The notes under the pieces were generated by a model, which searched no databases, had not been told where the DNA came from, and worked only from the letters and a program-made list of their open reading frames with translations. The position numbers and the translations under genes were made by a program. A stretch of 37,953 nt of DNA from Candidatus Saccharimonadota bacterium. GTDB taxonomy: Bacteria > Eremiobacterota > Xenobia > Xenobiales > Xenobiaceae. Every line of letters starts with the position of its first letter. Within the stretch, counting starts at the first letter, position 1. Below, one piece after another: positions 17,850 to 25,994 of this stretch. The DNA lies in NCBI GenBank assembly GCA_004554425.1, contig SFMI01000007.1:1-37953 (forward strand). The letters run 5' to 3'.

Positions 17850-18709
17850 TTTTGGCCCTCGCCCTCATCAACCGACGGTGCTTTAGAGCCACCATTTTCG
17901 GCTGTGGTCATAGCTTGACTAGTGTTTTGGACTTTGTCTTTAGCAAGCGGAACTACTGGCAGCGCTCCTTTGAGGAAGGGCTTAAGTACCAATGCTCCTG
18001 AATATAAGCCCAGCAAAACTCCAAAAATAATGCACGGATAAGCCAACCAAGCACGGCCGCTGTATTCAACAGCCCGCTGGCCTAGCCACCAAAAAGCCAA
18101 AATAACAGCAGCTACGGTAAAGCCAAAAGAAAAAACTACTCCCAAAGATTGAGCCATTAGGTTCTTTTCTCGTGTACGCTCTTGGTAAGCTTTTATACGC
18201 TCACGCAAAGCTTCAGGAGAATTAGGCTCAGGCTCTGCACTTTCATTATCTTGCTCTTGTACAGTCGAAATAGCTTGTACTTCGATTTTCTTCTCCGGAG
18301 CAGCGGCAAAAGTGCTAACTTCATATTGTTTTTCTGAAGTACGACGAGCAGCGACATCAGAAGCTCCGGAAGCCATAAGATTAAGTTGAGCACTTAAAGC
18401 AGTTCCAAGATGCTTATCTTTAATATTAGACAAGCCCATTTCTTTTGGCAAATTTTTCTCTGGAACCGTTGCGTGACTAGCTTCAGGATTTATAGCATTG
18501 GATAGCTCTTTTCCGGAATTAAAAGAGCTTTTAAGTAAAGGCTCGCCTTTGGACTCCGTTTGATTTAAAACACTTTGAGCTAAGCGAGCCAATTCTTCTC
18601 GGTCGGCCTCAGAATCGATAGAATCAGCCAAAGAAGGGCCAGAGAAGATAGCCTCTAGCTCTTCAATAGACAAATCCTGATCGTTTAAGCGACTCTTGTT
18701 TTCATCCAT
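17846..18709 (-). CDS. AtpZ-like protein with a long acidic N-terminal extension
   Basis: 287 residues. The first ~185 are hydrophilic, rich in Glu, Ser, Ala and Asp, with no clear fold. Two membrane helices follow (about 190-213 and 222-247), then a hydrophilic tail. The helix pair preceded by LGVVFSFG and containing a GVLLGLYSG-type segment resembles AtpZ/AtpI accessory proteins of F-ATPase operons, some of which are proposed to be Mg2+/Ca2+ transporters. Typical AtpZ proteins are about 80-100 residues, so the long N-terminus is unusual. The ATG is 6 bases after the wecB stop, and the gene overlaps atpI by 4 bases. Function is inferred from position. Confidence 0.6.
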   Translation of the reverse strand: MDENKSRLNDQDLSIEELEAIFSGPSLADSIDSEADREELARLAQSVLNQTESKGEPLLKSSFNSGKELSNAINPEASHATVPEKNLPKEMGLSNIKDKHLGTALSAQLNLMASGASDVAARRTSEKQYEVSTFAAAPEKKIEVQAISTVQEQDNESAEPEPNSPEALRERIKAYQERTREKNLMAQSLGVVFSFGFTVAAVILAFWWLGQRAVEYSGRAWLAYPCIIFGVLLGLYSGALVLKPFLKGALPVVPLAKDKVQNTSQAMTTAENGGSKAPSVDEGEGQK

Positions 18710-18715
18710 AGCGAT

Positions 18716-19930
18716 TTACTTAACCGCAAACGGTTCGGGAGCAGCAAATTCAGCAGGATAGAATTTATGCAAAATAGCTTCGGCAATACGTTGAGAAGCC
18801 AAACCATCGCCGTAAGGGCTGGAAGTTTTGGCCATGCATTCATGGACATCATTATGTTCTAAAATGTCAGCCGCTAAAGCAAAGACTTTGTCTTCATCAC
18901 AGCCAGCTAAAACGGCATTTCCGGATTCGATACCTTCAGGACGCTCAGTAGTTTCTCTCAATACAACTACAGGCACGCCTAAAGAAGGTGCTTCTTCCTG
19001 AATGCCTCCAGAATCGGTCATAATTAAATAGGCCGAACGCATTAAGCGAAGCAAGTTGGTATAAGGCATAGGCTCTAAAAGATGAACTCTGGGCAAACCT
19101 TGCAAAGCAGGGCAAACAACTTCGCGAACTTTTGGATTAGGATGAACGCTGAATACCAACTCGATATCGTCAAATTTCTCGGTTAAACGACGCAAAGCGC
19201 GGCAAATCTGAGCCATAGGCTGTCCCAGATTTTCCCTTCTGTGAGTTTCAACTAAGACCATTCGCTTGCCAGAATTAGCCATAAATTCCAAAGGATCGAC
19301 TTTAGATGCGCTTGCTTCTTCTCCCCAAGGAGCTACAGATTGCAAATTGGTAGGCACTCCTTCAGGCAAACCAGCGACGATCAGTTTAAGAGCATCAGCC
19401 ACTGTATTTCCGGTAATGTAAGTATCCTTAAAGACTAAACCTTCCTGAGCTAAATTATTATAGGCCCATTTTGTGGGAGGGAATTGCATTTCGGCCAAAC
19501 GGGAAAGCAAACGCCTATTCATTTCTTCAGGGAAAGGATCATAAATTTTGTCCGTGCGCAGGCCAGCTTCAATGTGGCCGACAGGAATTTTCTGATAAAA
19601 GGCAGCTAAACCGGCAACAAAAGCTGTAGAAGTATCTCCCTGTACTAACACGATATCGGGCCGTTTCTCAAGCAAAACAGGCTCTAAACCTTGCAAAACG
19701 CGCACAGTAATACCTGTCAGAGTTTGATTAGCCTTCATAGTATTTAAATCTACATCAGGCTCAATATGGAATAAATCAAGAACTTGATCTAAAATTTCTC
19801 TGTGTTGAGCTGTGACTACAGTAGTGACTTTAAATCTAGGATTAGCTTTAAGCTCTAAAACTACCGGAGCCATCTTGATAGCTTCCGGGCGAGTGCCGAA
19901 AACAACCATCACGTGAATTAAATTTTGCAC
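18716..19930 (-). CDS. wecB: UDP-N-acetylglucosamine 2-epimerase (non-hydrolysing)
   Basis: 404 residues from GTG at 19930, chosen because GAGGAG lies 8-10 bases upstream. Longer in-frame starts would overlap wecA by more than 40 bases without a ribosome binding site. Conserved elements are VVFGTRPEAIKMAPVV at the N-terminus, VQGDTSTAF, GHIEAGLRT, PFPEEMNRRL, VETHRRENLG and DSGGIQEEAPSLGVPVVVLRETTERPE (about 18920-19020), which contains the nucleotide-sugar site. The enzyme interconverts UDP-GlcNAc and UDP-ManNAc for surface polysaccharide synthesis. It follows wecA directly, which supports a shared glycan pathway. Normal family length is about 370-380. Confidence 0.95.
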   Translation of the reverse strand: MQNLIHVMVVFGTRPEAIKMAPVVLELKANPRFKVTTVVTAQHREILDQVLDLFHIEPDVDLNTMKANQTLTGITVRVLQGLEPVLLEKRPDIVLVQGDTSTAFVAGLAAFYQKIPVGHIEAGLRTDKIYDPFPEEMNRRLLSRLAEMQFPPTKWAYNNLAQEGLVFKDTYITGNTVADALKLIVAGLPEGVPTNLQSVAPWGEEASASKVDPLEFMANSGKRMVLVETHRRENLGQPMAQICRALRRLTEKFDDIELVFSVHPNPKVREVVCPALQGLPRVHLLEPMPYTNLLRLMRSAYLIMTDSGGIQEEAPSLGVPVVVLRETTERPEGIESGNAVLAGCDEDKVFALAADILEHNDVHECMAKTSSPYGDGLASQRIAEAILHKFYPAEFAAPEPFAVK

Positions 19931-19935
19931 TTTAA

Positions 19936-20868
19936 TTACTCTCCTCTGCAAGTCCAATAGAACAAGGCCAAGCCGCAAAGTCCAAAGGCCGTGTTAATGG
20001 CATAAATAATTAAAACAACTTGACGCTGATTTAAACCGAGACTCAATAAACGGTGATGCAAATGGCCTTTATCAGCTTGAAAAATGGGCTTATGAGCCAA
20101 CAAACGACGTAAAATTGCAAATGTCGTATCGAAAATGGGAACAGCCATTAAAAATATGGGCAATAAGAAAGCAAAAGTAGCGGTGCTCTTAAGCAATCCA
20201 ATTATAGACCAACCAGCAAACATAAGGCCGAAGAATAAGCTGCCAGTATCTCCCATGAAAATTTGCGCCGGATTAAAGTTGTAACGCAAAAATCCTAAAG
20301 AGCAACCGGCTAAACAAGCCATAACCAAAGCGATTACAAACTGCCCTTTGAGTAAGCTAACGGCAAAAAAGACAGAAGCAACCGTTAAAGAAACGCCGGC
20401 TAAAAGGCCGTCCAATCCATCAATTAAATTTAAAGCATTGGTAATGCCAGCAATCCAAAAAAGCGTTACCAAAATACTTTGCCAAGTGCTTAAAAAGATA
20501 ACTCCATACCAAGGTACGGTAATGTAGTCGATTTTGATGCCGAAATAAAACATCACCAAACCGGTTACAAGTTGCAAAGCCAATTTAACTTTAGCCGGCA
20601 TACCGTAACGATCATCAACCATACCCACAACTAAAATAATCAAACCGCCCAGAGTCATACCGGTAAGTTGTGAAATAATACTTGGAGTAACTGCTTCTCT
20701 AAACGATTGGGATAAACAAATGACGCTGGCTGTAGCCAAAAAATAGCCGCCAGCAACCCCCAAGCCGCCCCACAAAGGAATAGGCTGATGGTGTACCTTG
20801 CGGGCGTTGGGCTTATCTAAAGCACCACAATAAACGGCTAGGCGCTTCACCAGAGGTACCAGAAGCAA
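19936..20868 (-). CDS. wecA: WecA/TagO/MraY-family undecaprenyl-phosphate sugar-1-phosphate transferase, N-terminus interrupted by an in-frame TAG
   Basis: At least 310 residues, polytopic. Family motifs are DKPNARKVH near the start, the Mg2+-binding VDDRYGMPAK, NLIDGLDGLLAG, RYNFNPAQIFMGDTGS and HLHHRLL. The enzyme attaches GlcNAc-1-P or a similar sugar to undecaprenyl phosphate. The frame here begins at a TTG (20868) with no ribosome binding site, and it lacks most of the usual first helix. Upstream, an ATG at 20919 preceded by AGGAG (8-base spacing) reads MSVRAQLAVF, then TAG at 20889-20887, then LGFIYTLLLVPLVKRL in the same frame. That is exactly the missing first helix. The natural gene is therefore probably 19936-20919 with a nonsense codon at position 11, a sequence error, or readthrough. 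Confidence 0.88.
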   Translation of the reverse strand: MLLVPLVKRLAVYCGALDKPNARKVHHQPIPLWGGLGVAGGYFLATASVICLSQSFREAVTPSIISQLTGMTLGGLIILVVGMVDDRYGMPAKVKLALQLVTGLVMFYFGIKIDYITVPWYGVIFLSTWQSILVTLFWIAGITNALNLIDGLDGLLAGVSLTVASVFFAVSLLKGQFVIALVMACLAGCSLGFLRYNFNPAQIFMGDTGSLFFGLMFAGWSIIGLLKSTATFAFLLPIFLMAVPIFDTTFAILRRLLAHKPIFQADKGHLHHRLLSLGLNQRQVVLIIYAINTAFGLCGLALFYWTCRGE

Positions 20869-20886
20869 AGTATAGATAAACCCTAG

Positions 20887-20919
20887 CTAAAAAACTGCCA
20901 ATTGGGCACGGACGGACAT
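20887..20919 (-). other. Natural start of wecA followed by an in-frame amber codon
   Basis: ATG at 20919-20917 has an AGGAG 8 bases upstream. Ten sense codons follow, then TAG at 20889-20887. The frame continues without another stop into the WecA protein. atpA, atpG and mreB end in TAG in this window, so TAG is a normal stop here and genome-wide recoding is unlikely. Confidence 0.7.
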
Positions 20920-21009
20920 CTTTCAGGCTCCTAATTTAGACAAAAAGTCAACTAGTCTAAAACGGTCGTTCTGCGCATATACGACGAATTTTAATTTCTG
21001 CCTTTGCAC

Positions 21010-21056
21010 CACAAAAAATAATCGGCGCTGATACAATTTACTTATCACACGCCGAT
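21010..21056 (-). terminator. Rho-independent terminator of the kinase gene
   Basis: On the minus strand, just after the kinase stop, ATCGGCG pairs with CGCCGAT (21050-21056 with 21021-21027). An inner TGATA/TATCA extends the stem, and TATTTTTTG follows. It separates the kinase from the wecA-atp-tamB run, so that run should have its own promoter between about 20920 and 21010. Confidence 0.8.
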
Positions 21057-21083
21057 TGATAAAGACCTCTATTCAAGCTGGAG

Positions 21084-22277
21084 TTACATTAAACTAATCC
21101 CCCAGCCTCCACCTTTACTGTCTTCGTAGTCTTTAACGAAGCGTTTAATCAAAGCGTCTATTTTTTGTTCCCAGCCAAAATTGAGCGGATTGACACTATC
21201 AAGCAAAACAGGAGATAAGATGCCTTGCTTTTCGTAAAATTGTACGCACATTTCGTCCAAATTTTTCACTACTCGAAGCGAAAATGGAGTGGAACAAGCT
21301 AAAGTGAATTCAAAGAAATCCAAATTTTGTGGCAGATACGAAGTGTGACACTCATTAGCATACTTTTGAATAAGGTCATTAAGATAGAAATATAGTCTAT
21401 CGCGCAACTTAACTACAGCATTTTCAAATTGCTCAGCTCGGCCATTTTCCGGCAAGCTGACAAAAACTCCGGGCAAATTTTTTAAGTCGTTATACATGGC
21501 TTCAGCACTGGCATAACGATCTTCTGGCCAAGTACCCAGAGAGTTCCAAATAATTTGCTGCAAATCTTCAGGCACTTTGACGCCGAATTCTTCAAAAGCA
21601 GGGAAATCCCAATCTTTGGGCTTACGACCAGTAAGCAATTCATGCATTGTAGCACCCAAAGCGTAAAGATCGCTGCTAGGCTCAGGCTGTCCTTGCTGCT
21701 GTTCAGCCGGAGCGTAACCTGGAGTGCCAATCCAATAGCCATCGGCAGGATTGGTTACCCTGGAAATACCGAAGTCGATTAACATTAAACGCTGATCGCG
21801 ACTGCGCACTAAAAGATTGGAAGGCTTAATATCGCGGTGGGTGATAGCCGGAGTGCGGCTGTGTAAATACTTTAAAGCATCTAATGTTTGCAAAGCCCAG
21901 CCGACTACAGATTGTACAGGTAAGCCAGGGTTGCCTTCTTCTTTAAGGATCGTAGCTAAGTCTTTGCCTTCTATATATTCCATAGCAAAGAAGAAAGAGT
22001 TGTCACAAATAAAGGAGCTATAAATCTTGGGAATGCCAGGATGATTTAAAGTTTGCATGACTTGCACTTCGGAAAGGAAACGATCTATAGCCGCTTGACG
22101 CTCGGCAGAACGAGCCGAAGAGTCGAGCATTTGTTTTAAAGCACAAAGTCGATCGTTAACCATGCGATCTTTAACTTCATAGACAGCGCCCATACCGCCT
22201 GCCTTAATCGGCTTCACAACATAGAAGCGACCGTCCAGTAAAGTGCCGGGTTCTAAAGTAAAATCACCTGTATGCAT
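21084..22277 (-). CDS. Hanks-type serine/threonine protein kinase with unknown C-terminal domain
   Basis: 397 residues. The kinase domain covers about 17-265. It has a glycine loop AGGMGAVYEV (26-35), Lys48 in ALKQ, the catalytic loop HRDIKPSN (147-154), DFG at 168-170, GTPGYAPAEQ as the APE-type motif and SSDLYALG. All catalytic residues are present, so it should be active and cytoplasmic. There is no membrane helix and no PASTA, TPR or WD repeat. Residues 270-397 form an apparently globular domain of unknown family, starting near FENAVVKLRDRLYFYL and ending GGGWGISLM. The gene stands alone between a mobile-element relic upstream and a terminator downstream. Substrates are unknown. Confidence 0.93.
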   Translation of the reverse strand: MHTGDFTLEPGTLLDGRFYVVKPIKAGGMGAVYEVKDRMVNDRLCALKQMLDSSARSAERQAAIDRFLSEVQVMQTLNHPGIPKIYSSFICDNSFFFAMEYIEGKDLATILKEEGNPGLPVQSVVGWALQTLDALKYLHSRTPAITHRDIKPSNLLVRSRDQRLMLIDFGISRVTNPADGYWIGTPGYAPAEQQQGQPEPSSDLYALGATMHELLTGRKPKDWDFPAFEEFGVKVPEDLQQIIWNSLGTWPEDRYASAEAMYNDLKNLPGVFVSLPENGRAEQFENAVVKLRDRLYFYLNDLIQKYANECHTSYLPQNLDFFEFTLACSTPFSLRVVKNLDEMCVQFYEKQGILSPVLLDSVNPLNFGWEQKIDALIKRFVKDYEDSKGGGWGISLM

Positions 22278-22385
22278 TGCTTTGGATATTAACCGCCCTT
22301 TGCTGCTCGCGCCGACGCACTTTGCTGAACTTCTGCTTGTAAAGACAAAGCCAGCCTAGAACACGCCGGATATACAACCATATTT
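22278..22385 (-). other. Rest of the kinase upstream region
   Basis: Together with the relic at 22386-22560 this makes up the 313-base gap between mlaD and the kinase. I see no gene in it. The base just before the kinase ATG is not preceded by a strong Shine-Dalgarno, so the kinase may be weakly translated. Confidence 0.4.
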
Positions 22386-22560
22386 TGCTAAACGTACCCC
22401 CACTCAAAGAAGAAGGAGCTTCCTGATTAGGCTAGAGCAACCTTGCAACTTCTAGAAATTGCAACGACTTGTACTCTTTCCCCAGGCATAAATTCCCGTG
22501 CGACCGACCCAGGGTATCATTGCAAGGTAGCTTCGCCACTTCCCCCCTTATCCCCCACCT
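22386..22560 (-). mobile_element. Relic of an IS200/IS605-type element, copy B
   Basis: This intergenic block is homologous to the one at 15694-15860. On the minus strand it encodes VGRTGIYAWGKSTSRCNF and a stop, matching VGRTGIYACGESVSRC of copy A. It ends with CAGGAAGCTCC, CTTCTTTGAGTGGGGGTA and CGTTTA, close to the remembered IS200/IS605 right-end pattern (CAGGAAGCCCCCACT, loop, AGTGGGGGTAGTTCAC). A 9-bp hairpin with a CTAG loop lies at 22443-22464. The 5' part (22537-22560 on the minus strand, TTAGGTGGGGGAT) resembles the complement of copy A's terminal hairpin arm. There is no transposase. It lies between mlaD and the kinase gene, in the kinase leader. Confidence 0.65.
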
Positions 22561-22590
22561 AAGAGGCAGAGGACTTCAGGCAGAGTCGGG

Positions 22591-24072
22591 TTAGAATCGT
22601 TTACCAGCGCCGATAACTGGAGCGCTGTTATGTTTATCGGTAACGTCACGTACACCACCGTAGATGTACCAATCAGAAGGTAAAACTACCTTACCCAAAA
22701 CGTCAACTTTTATATCACGTGGATCGTATACATCTAGCGACGTTTCTAAACGCTTGTCAAAGAACCAAGCATCGGCGCCAACACCTACTTTGGAGCGGAC
22801 AATACCGCCACGTACTCGCCAATTGTCCCACGCCTTGCCAGCTTGTAAATTAAGCAGATTTTCGTTGCCTATAGAGTCGAGACCAACTCTGAAAGTAAGC
22901 GGTCCACCGTAGGGGAAAAGCCAAGCGTTGGCGTTGGTAGAAAGCTGACCATTGCTCATATTGAGCTCTTCAGCTACATCACCTTGGAAAAGGGGGCGAT
23001 CCCCTTTGCTCAAGCCGCTAGGGAATTTGTCTACAGCACCTTCTACCTTTTGAGTAACGCGTTTAACCGAGCCGGAAGCTTCGCGAACATTATGTACGGT
23101 TTCGCGCAAATCTTCCTGAACTTGAGGATCGCCTGTTACGGTGCGAATATCGCCGGCGATTCCAGCTACTTCTTCGCTGACTTTGCGTATGTTAGCCGCA
23201 ATAGCTAAAATATCGCCGCGCATTTGTGGATCGTCAGCAACATTTTCTAGGGCTGAAGCGGTATTTTTAAGGCTGGAAGACATCTGACGCAAGTTCATAA
23301 CAATGGCATTTAAGTTGGAAGCATTGCCTTGAACTAAATTATTTACCGTAGAAGTAGTATTTCTGACATTGCTGCCTATTTCGGCTGCATCTGAGCGAAG
23401 CTGAGCCACAGTAGCGGAAGCATTATCTATCACGTTTTCCATCGTACCGGCTATATTAGCCATACGTACACGCAATTCACCCATCAGCTGACGAGCATCA
23501 CCGCTAGCATCCTTTAAATTGGCAGAAATATCCCTAATATTATTAACGGTAACTTTTACGTCTTTTTTGAAAGTATCGTCACCCACTATTTCATTTAAAG
23601 CAGCGATAGATCCGCGCAACTCTTCCATAAGTTGACTGCCTTCTTGGGCCAATTGCTCAAGTGAAATGGGAGTAGTACCGATAACTACTTCATCGACAGA
23701 GATAGGTTCAACTCCCTCGGGCACAGCGCCGGGCTTAATGTCTAACCATTTATCACCCAAGATATTAGAAGCTATAGTATAGACAAAATAATCGGAGCTA
23801 AAAAGTTTAGCTCCATCACGAGTCACTACAATAGTTACGTCAACGCGATTTTGAGAGTTAAGCTCTATATCGGAAACATAACCGATACGTACGCCGGAAA
23901 GATGTACCGATGAACGAACTTGTAAACCTTGGACGTCGTCAAACATGACATGATATTTTTCACCCACATCAGGCCCAACTTTACCAATTTGCAGGAAGAC
24001 AAGGCCAAGCAGAATGAAGGCCACCACCGTCATCATGCCTACTCTTGCCGCAGGACTAAGCCCCATTTTCAC
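22591..24072 (-). CDS. mlaD: MlaD/MCE-domain lipid-transport protein with coiled coil and barrel-like C-terminus
   Basis: 493 residues. An N-terminal anchor helix (about 11-28) is followed by one MCE domain (about 37-117: YHVMFDDVQGLQVRSSVHLSGVRIG-type start at 38-62, then ILGDKWLDIKPG). A long region of 11-residue-like coiled-coil repeats rich in Asn, Ala and Val (about 140-365) comes next, with repeated NIR, VNN and DIR turns. The last ~110 residues look like amphipathic beta-strands ending in GAGKRF, like an outer-membrane barrel end. MCE proteins form hexameric rings or tubes carrying lipids between membranes. The coiled coil could span the periplasm and the tail dock to or enter the outer membrane (inference). 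It is the last gene of mlaE-mlaF-mlaD. Confidence 0.9.
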   Translation of the reverse strand: MKMGLSPAARVGMMTVVAFILLGLVFLQIGKVGPDVGEKYHVMFDDVQGLQVRSSVHLSGVRIGYVSDIELNSQNRVDVTIVVTRDGAKLFSSDYFVYTIASNILGDKWLDIKPGAVPEGVEPISVDEVVIGTTPISLEQLAQEGSQLMEELRGSIAALNEIVGDDTFKKDVKVTVNNIRDISANLKDASGDARQLMGELRVRMANIAGTMENVIDNASATVAQLRSDAAEIGSNVRNTTSTVNNLVQGNASNLNAIVMNLRQMSSSLKNTASALENVADDPQMRGDILAIAANIRKVSEEVAGIAGDIRTVTGDPQVQEDLRETVHNVREASGSVKRVTQKVEGAVDKFPSGLSKGDRPLFQGDVAEELNMSNGQLSTNANAWLFPYGGPLTFRVGLDSIGNENLLNLQAGKAWDNWRVRGGIVRSKVGVGADAWFFDKRLETSLDVYDPRDIKVDVLGKVVLPSDWYIYGGVRDVTDKHNSAPVIGAGKRF

Positions 24073-24108
24073 CCTCCATTGCTTTGGTTAAACGAAATAG
24101 TTTCATTC

Positions 24109-24960
24109 TTACTGCACCCTAATAGGCCCTTGTACCCGGCCTTCACGGAATTGGACAACAAAGGGATCATCGGTAGATTGGAACTCTTCTGGAGTTCCCA
24201 TCCAAGTAAACTCGCCTTTATTGAGCATAGCTATCTGATGAGCCACCATTAAAGCACCGCGAATATCGTGAGTAACTACTACCGAAGTAGCTTTTAAACG
24301 GCGTTGCAAATCACAAATAAGCTCGTTGATAACCATAGACAAAATCGGATCTAATCCGGTAGTAGGTTCATCGTATAAAATAACATCAGGATCGGTAGCA
24401 ATAGTCCTAGCCAAGCTAGCCCTCTTTTGCATACCTCCGGAAAGTTGGTTTGGATAAAGGTGAGCCATTCCCTGAAGATCGACTATAGCCAACTTTTCCG
24501 CCACAATACGCTGAATTTCTTGTTCAGAAAGACGCGTATGCTCGCGCAAGCCAAAAGCTACATTTTCACCGATACTAAGCGAATCGAACAGAGCAGGCAT
24601 TTGAAAAACCATGCCTATGCGTTTGCGAAGTTCATCAAATTCTTTAGGTTTGAGTTGTAAAACATTTTGGCCGTCTATATATATTTCACCCTCATCGGGC
24701 TTTTGCAAACCGACCAAACAGCGCAAAGTTGTACTTTTGCCAACGCCTGAGAGTCCCATAATAGCCAAAGTATGGCCTCTGGGGACATCAAAACTGACAT
24801 TGCGTAAAATAGCTCGACCACCAAATGAGACAGAGACATTGCGCACGGAAATAGCCGGATCAGACATAGGACGGCGCGGCCCTAAAACGCTATTTTCCAT
24901 AGCAGGTTCGTTGACCACGTTTTGCTTTTCAGCAGCACTGTTTTTTGCTAGATCTACCAT
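24109..24960 (-). CDS. mlaF: MlaF-like ABC transporter ATP-binding protein
   Basis: 283 residues. Walker A GLSGVGKST at 69-77, Q-loop in VFQMPALFDSLSIGENV, signature LSGGMQKR, Walker B VILYDEPTTGLDP, and the switch His in VVTHD are all intact. The first ~35 residues form an extension, with a second Met at residue 21 as a possible start. It powers the MlaE permease in lipid transfer to or from the outer membrane. It lies 28 bases after mlaE and 36 bases before mlaD. Confidence 0.95.
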   Translation of the reverse strand: MVDLAKNSAAEKQNVVNEPAMENSVLGPRRPMSDPAISVRNVSVSFGGRAILRNVSFDVPRGHTLAIMGLSGVGKSTTLRCLVGLQKPDEGEIYIDGQNVLQLKPKEFDELRKRIGMVFQMPALFDSLSIGENVAFGLREHTRLSEQEIQRIVAEKLAIVDLQGMAHLYPNQLSGGMQKRASLARTIATDPDVILYDEPTTGLDPILSMVINELICDLQRRLKATSVVVTHDIRGALMVAHQIAMLNKGEFTWMGTPEEFQSTDDPFVVQFREGRVQGPIRVQ

Positions 24961-24988
24961 ACTACAAGTTTTTCTTTCCCGACAATTG

Positions 24989-25768
24989 TTAGCTCACTGG
25001 GAAGAGCCACAGCGACATAAGGTAGTTACTTATGAAAATAAATATAGTGGCATAAACCACACTGGAAGTAGTCGAAGCACCAACCCCAGCTGCTCCTCTA
25101 CCTGTATTAAGTCCTTGGTAGCAAGCGATCAGCGCTACTTCAAAGCCAAAAACCACACCTTTAAGCAAACCATAGCTCACATCGGAAAGAACTAAAAGGC
25201 GCTGAATAGAGTCCCAAAATACTTCATAGGGGATATTAGCCGATTGATAAGCAATTACAGCCCCGCCTAAAGTGCCGAAAGTTAAAGCAAAGAGTGTAAG
25301 GAGAGGCATCATAGTCACTAAAGCTATAAGCCTAGGCACTACCAAATAGCGAACGGGACTGACAGCCATGCACTTTAAAGCAGAAATTTGTTCGGTAACT
25401 TTCATAGTACCAATTTCGGCAGCAATCGCCGAACCGGCCCGACCAGCTACCACTACAGCGGTAAGCATAGGAGCAAGTTCACGAGCCATAGCAATAGCTA
25501 CACCACCACCGACTACGCTGACGACTCCATATTGCACAGCGATATGAGCCAATTGCAAAGAAATGACCATACCAGCTGAAGTAGTAGTTAAGATAACAAT
25601 AACTAAAGAATCTACTCCAAGGAAGGCCATTTGCTGCACAGCAAGTCCGAATCTCACAGCTCCTTTGGCTATGCCGGACAGGCATTCCATTAGCAGCATA
25701 AATATGGCTCCGAGATAATCTAGAACACCCAGAACCGTTCTGCCAATGTACTCAAAAAATAATACCAT
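24989..25768 (-). CDS. mlaE: MlaE-like ABC permease (DUF140)
   Basis: 259 residues from ATG at 25768, preceded by GGGAAAG. An in-frame start 57 bases further up adds a Cys/Arg-rich leader without a ribosome binding site and is not favoured. There are about five to six membrane segments. MlaE marks are AMARELAPMLTAVVVAGRAGSA (about 25430-25495), AAEIGTMKVTEQI, ALKCMAVSP, VPRLIALVTMMPLLT and GRGAAGVGASTTSSVV near the end. It forms the membrane core of an MCE lipid transporter with MlaF and MlaD. Phospholipid is the expected substrate. Confidence 0.94.
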   Translation of the reverse strand: MVLFFEYIGRTVLGVLDYLGAIFMLLMECLSGIAKGAVRFGLAVQQMAFLGVDSLVIVILTTTSAGMVISLQLAHIAVQYGVVSVVGGGVAIAMARELAPMLTAVVVAGRAGSAIAAEIGTMKVTEQISALKCMAVSPVRYLVVPRLIALVTMMPLLTLFALTFGTLGGAVIAYQSANIPYEVFWDSIQRLLVLSDVSYGLLKGVVFGFEVALIACYQGLNTGRGAAGVGASTTSSVVYATIFIFISNYLMSLWLFPVS

Positions 25769-25919
25769 CGTCACTTTCCCAATTGACGCAGTCGGGCGCC
25801 GTAGGTGACAAGAACAACATAACACCCGCCTAATTTCAAACGCCTTCCTTTTTCACAGCCTAAAGCCTTCTCCCTGCCGAAATTGCTCCCACAGTTCTTT
25901 GAAAAATGGAAGAGTAAGA

Positions 25920-25963
25920 AGTAATAAAAAAGGGGCGATGCGTAACGTAACCGCATCGCTCCT
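25920..25963 (-). terminator. Rho-independent terminator after dnaJ
   Basis: On the minus strand GGAGCGATGCGG, loop TTACGTTA, CGCATCGCCCC is followed by TTTTTTATTAC. It lies about 30 bases after the dnaJ stop and separates grpE-dnaJ from the mla genes. Confidence 0.9.
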
Positions 25964-25994
25964 TTCATAATATATTTATCTTACAGCCGCACTT

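Noticed and set aside
20887..20889. Genome-wide recoding of TAG as an amino acid
   Set aside because: atpA, atpG and mreB end in TAG at plausible protein ends, so TAG works as a stop in this genome.
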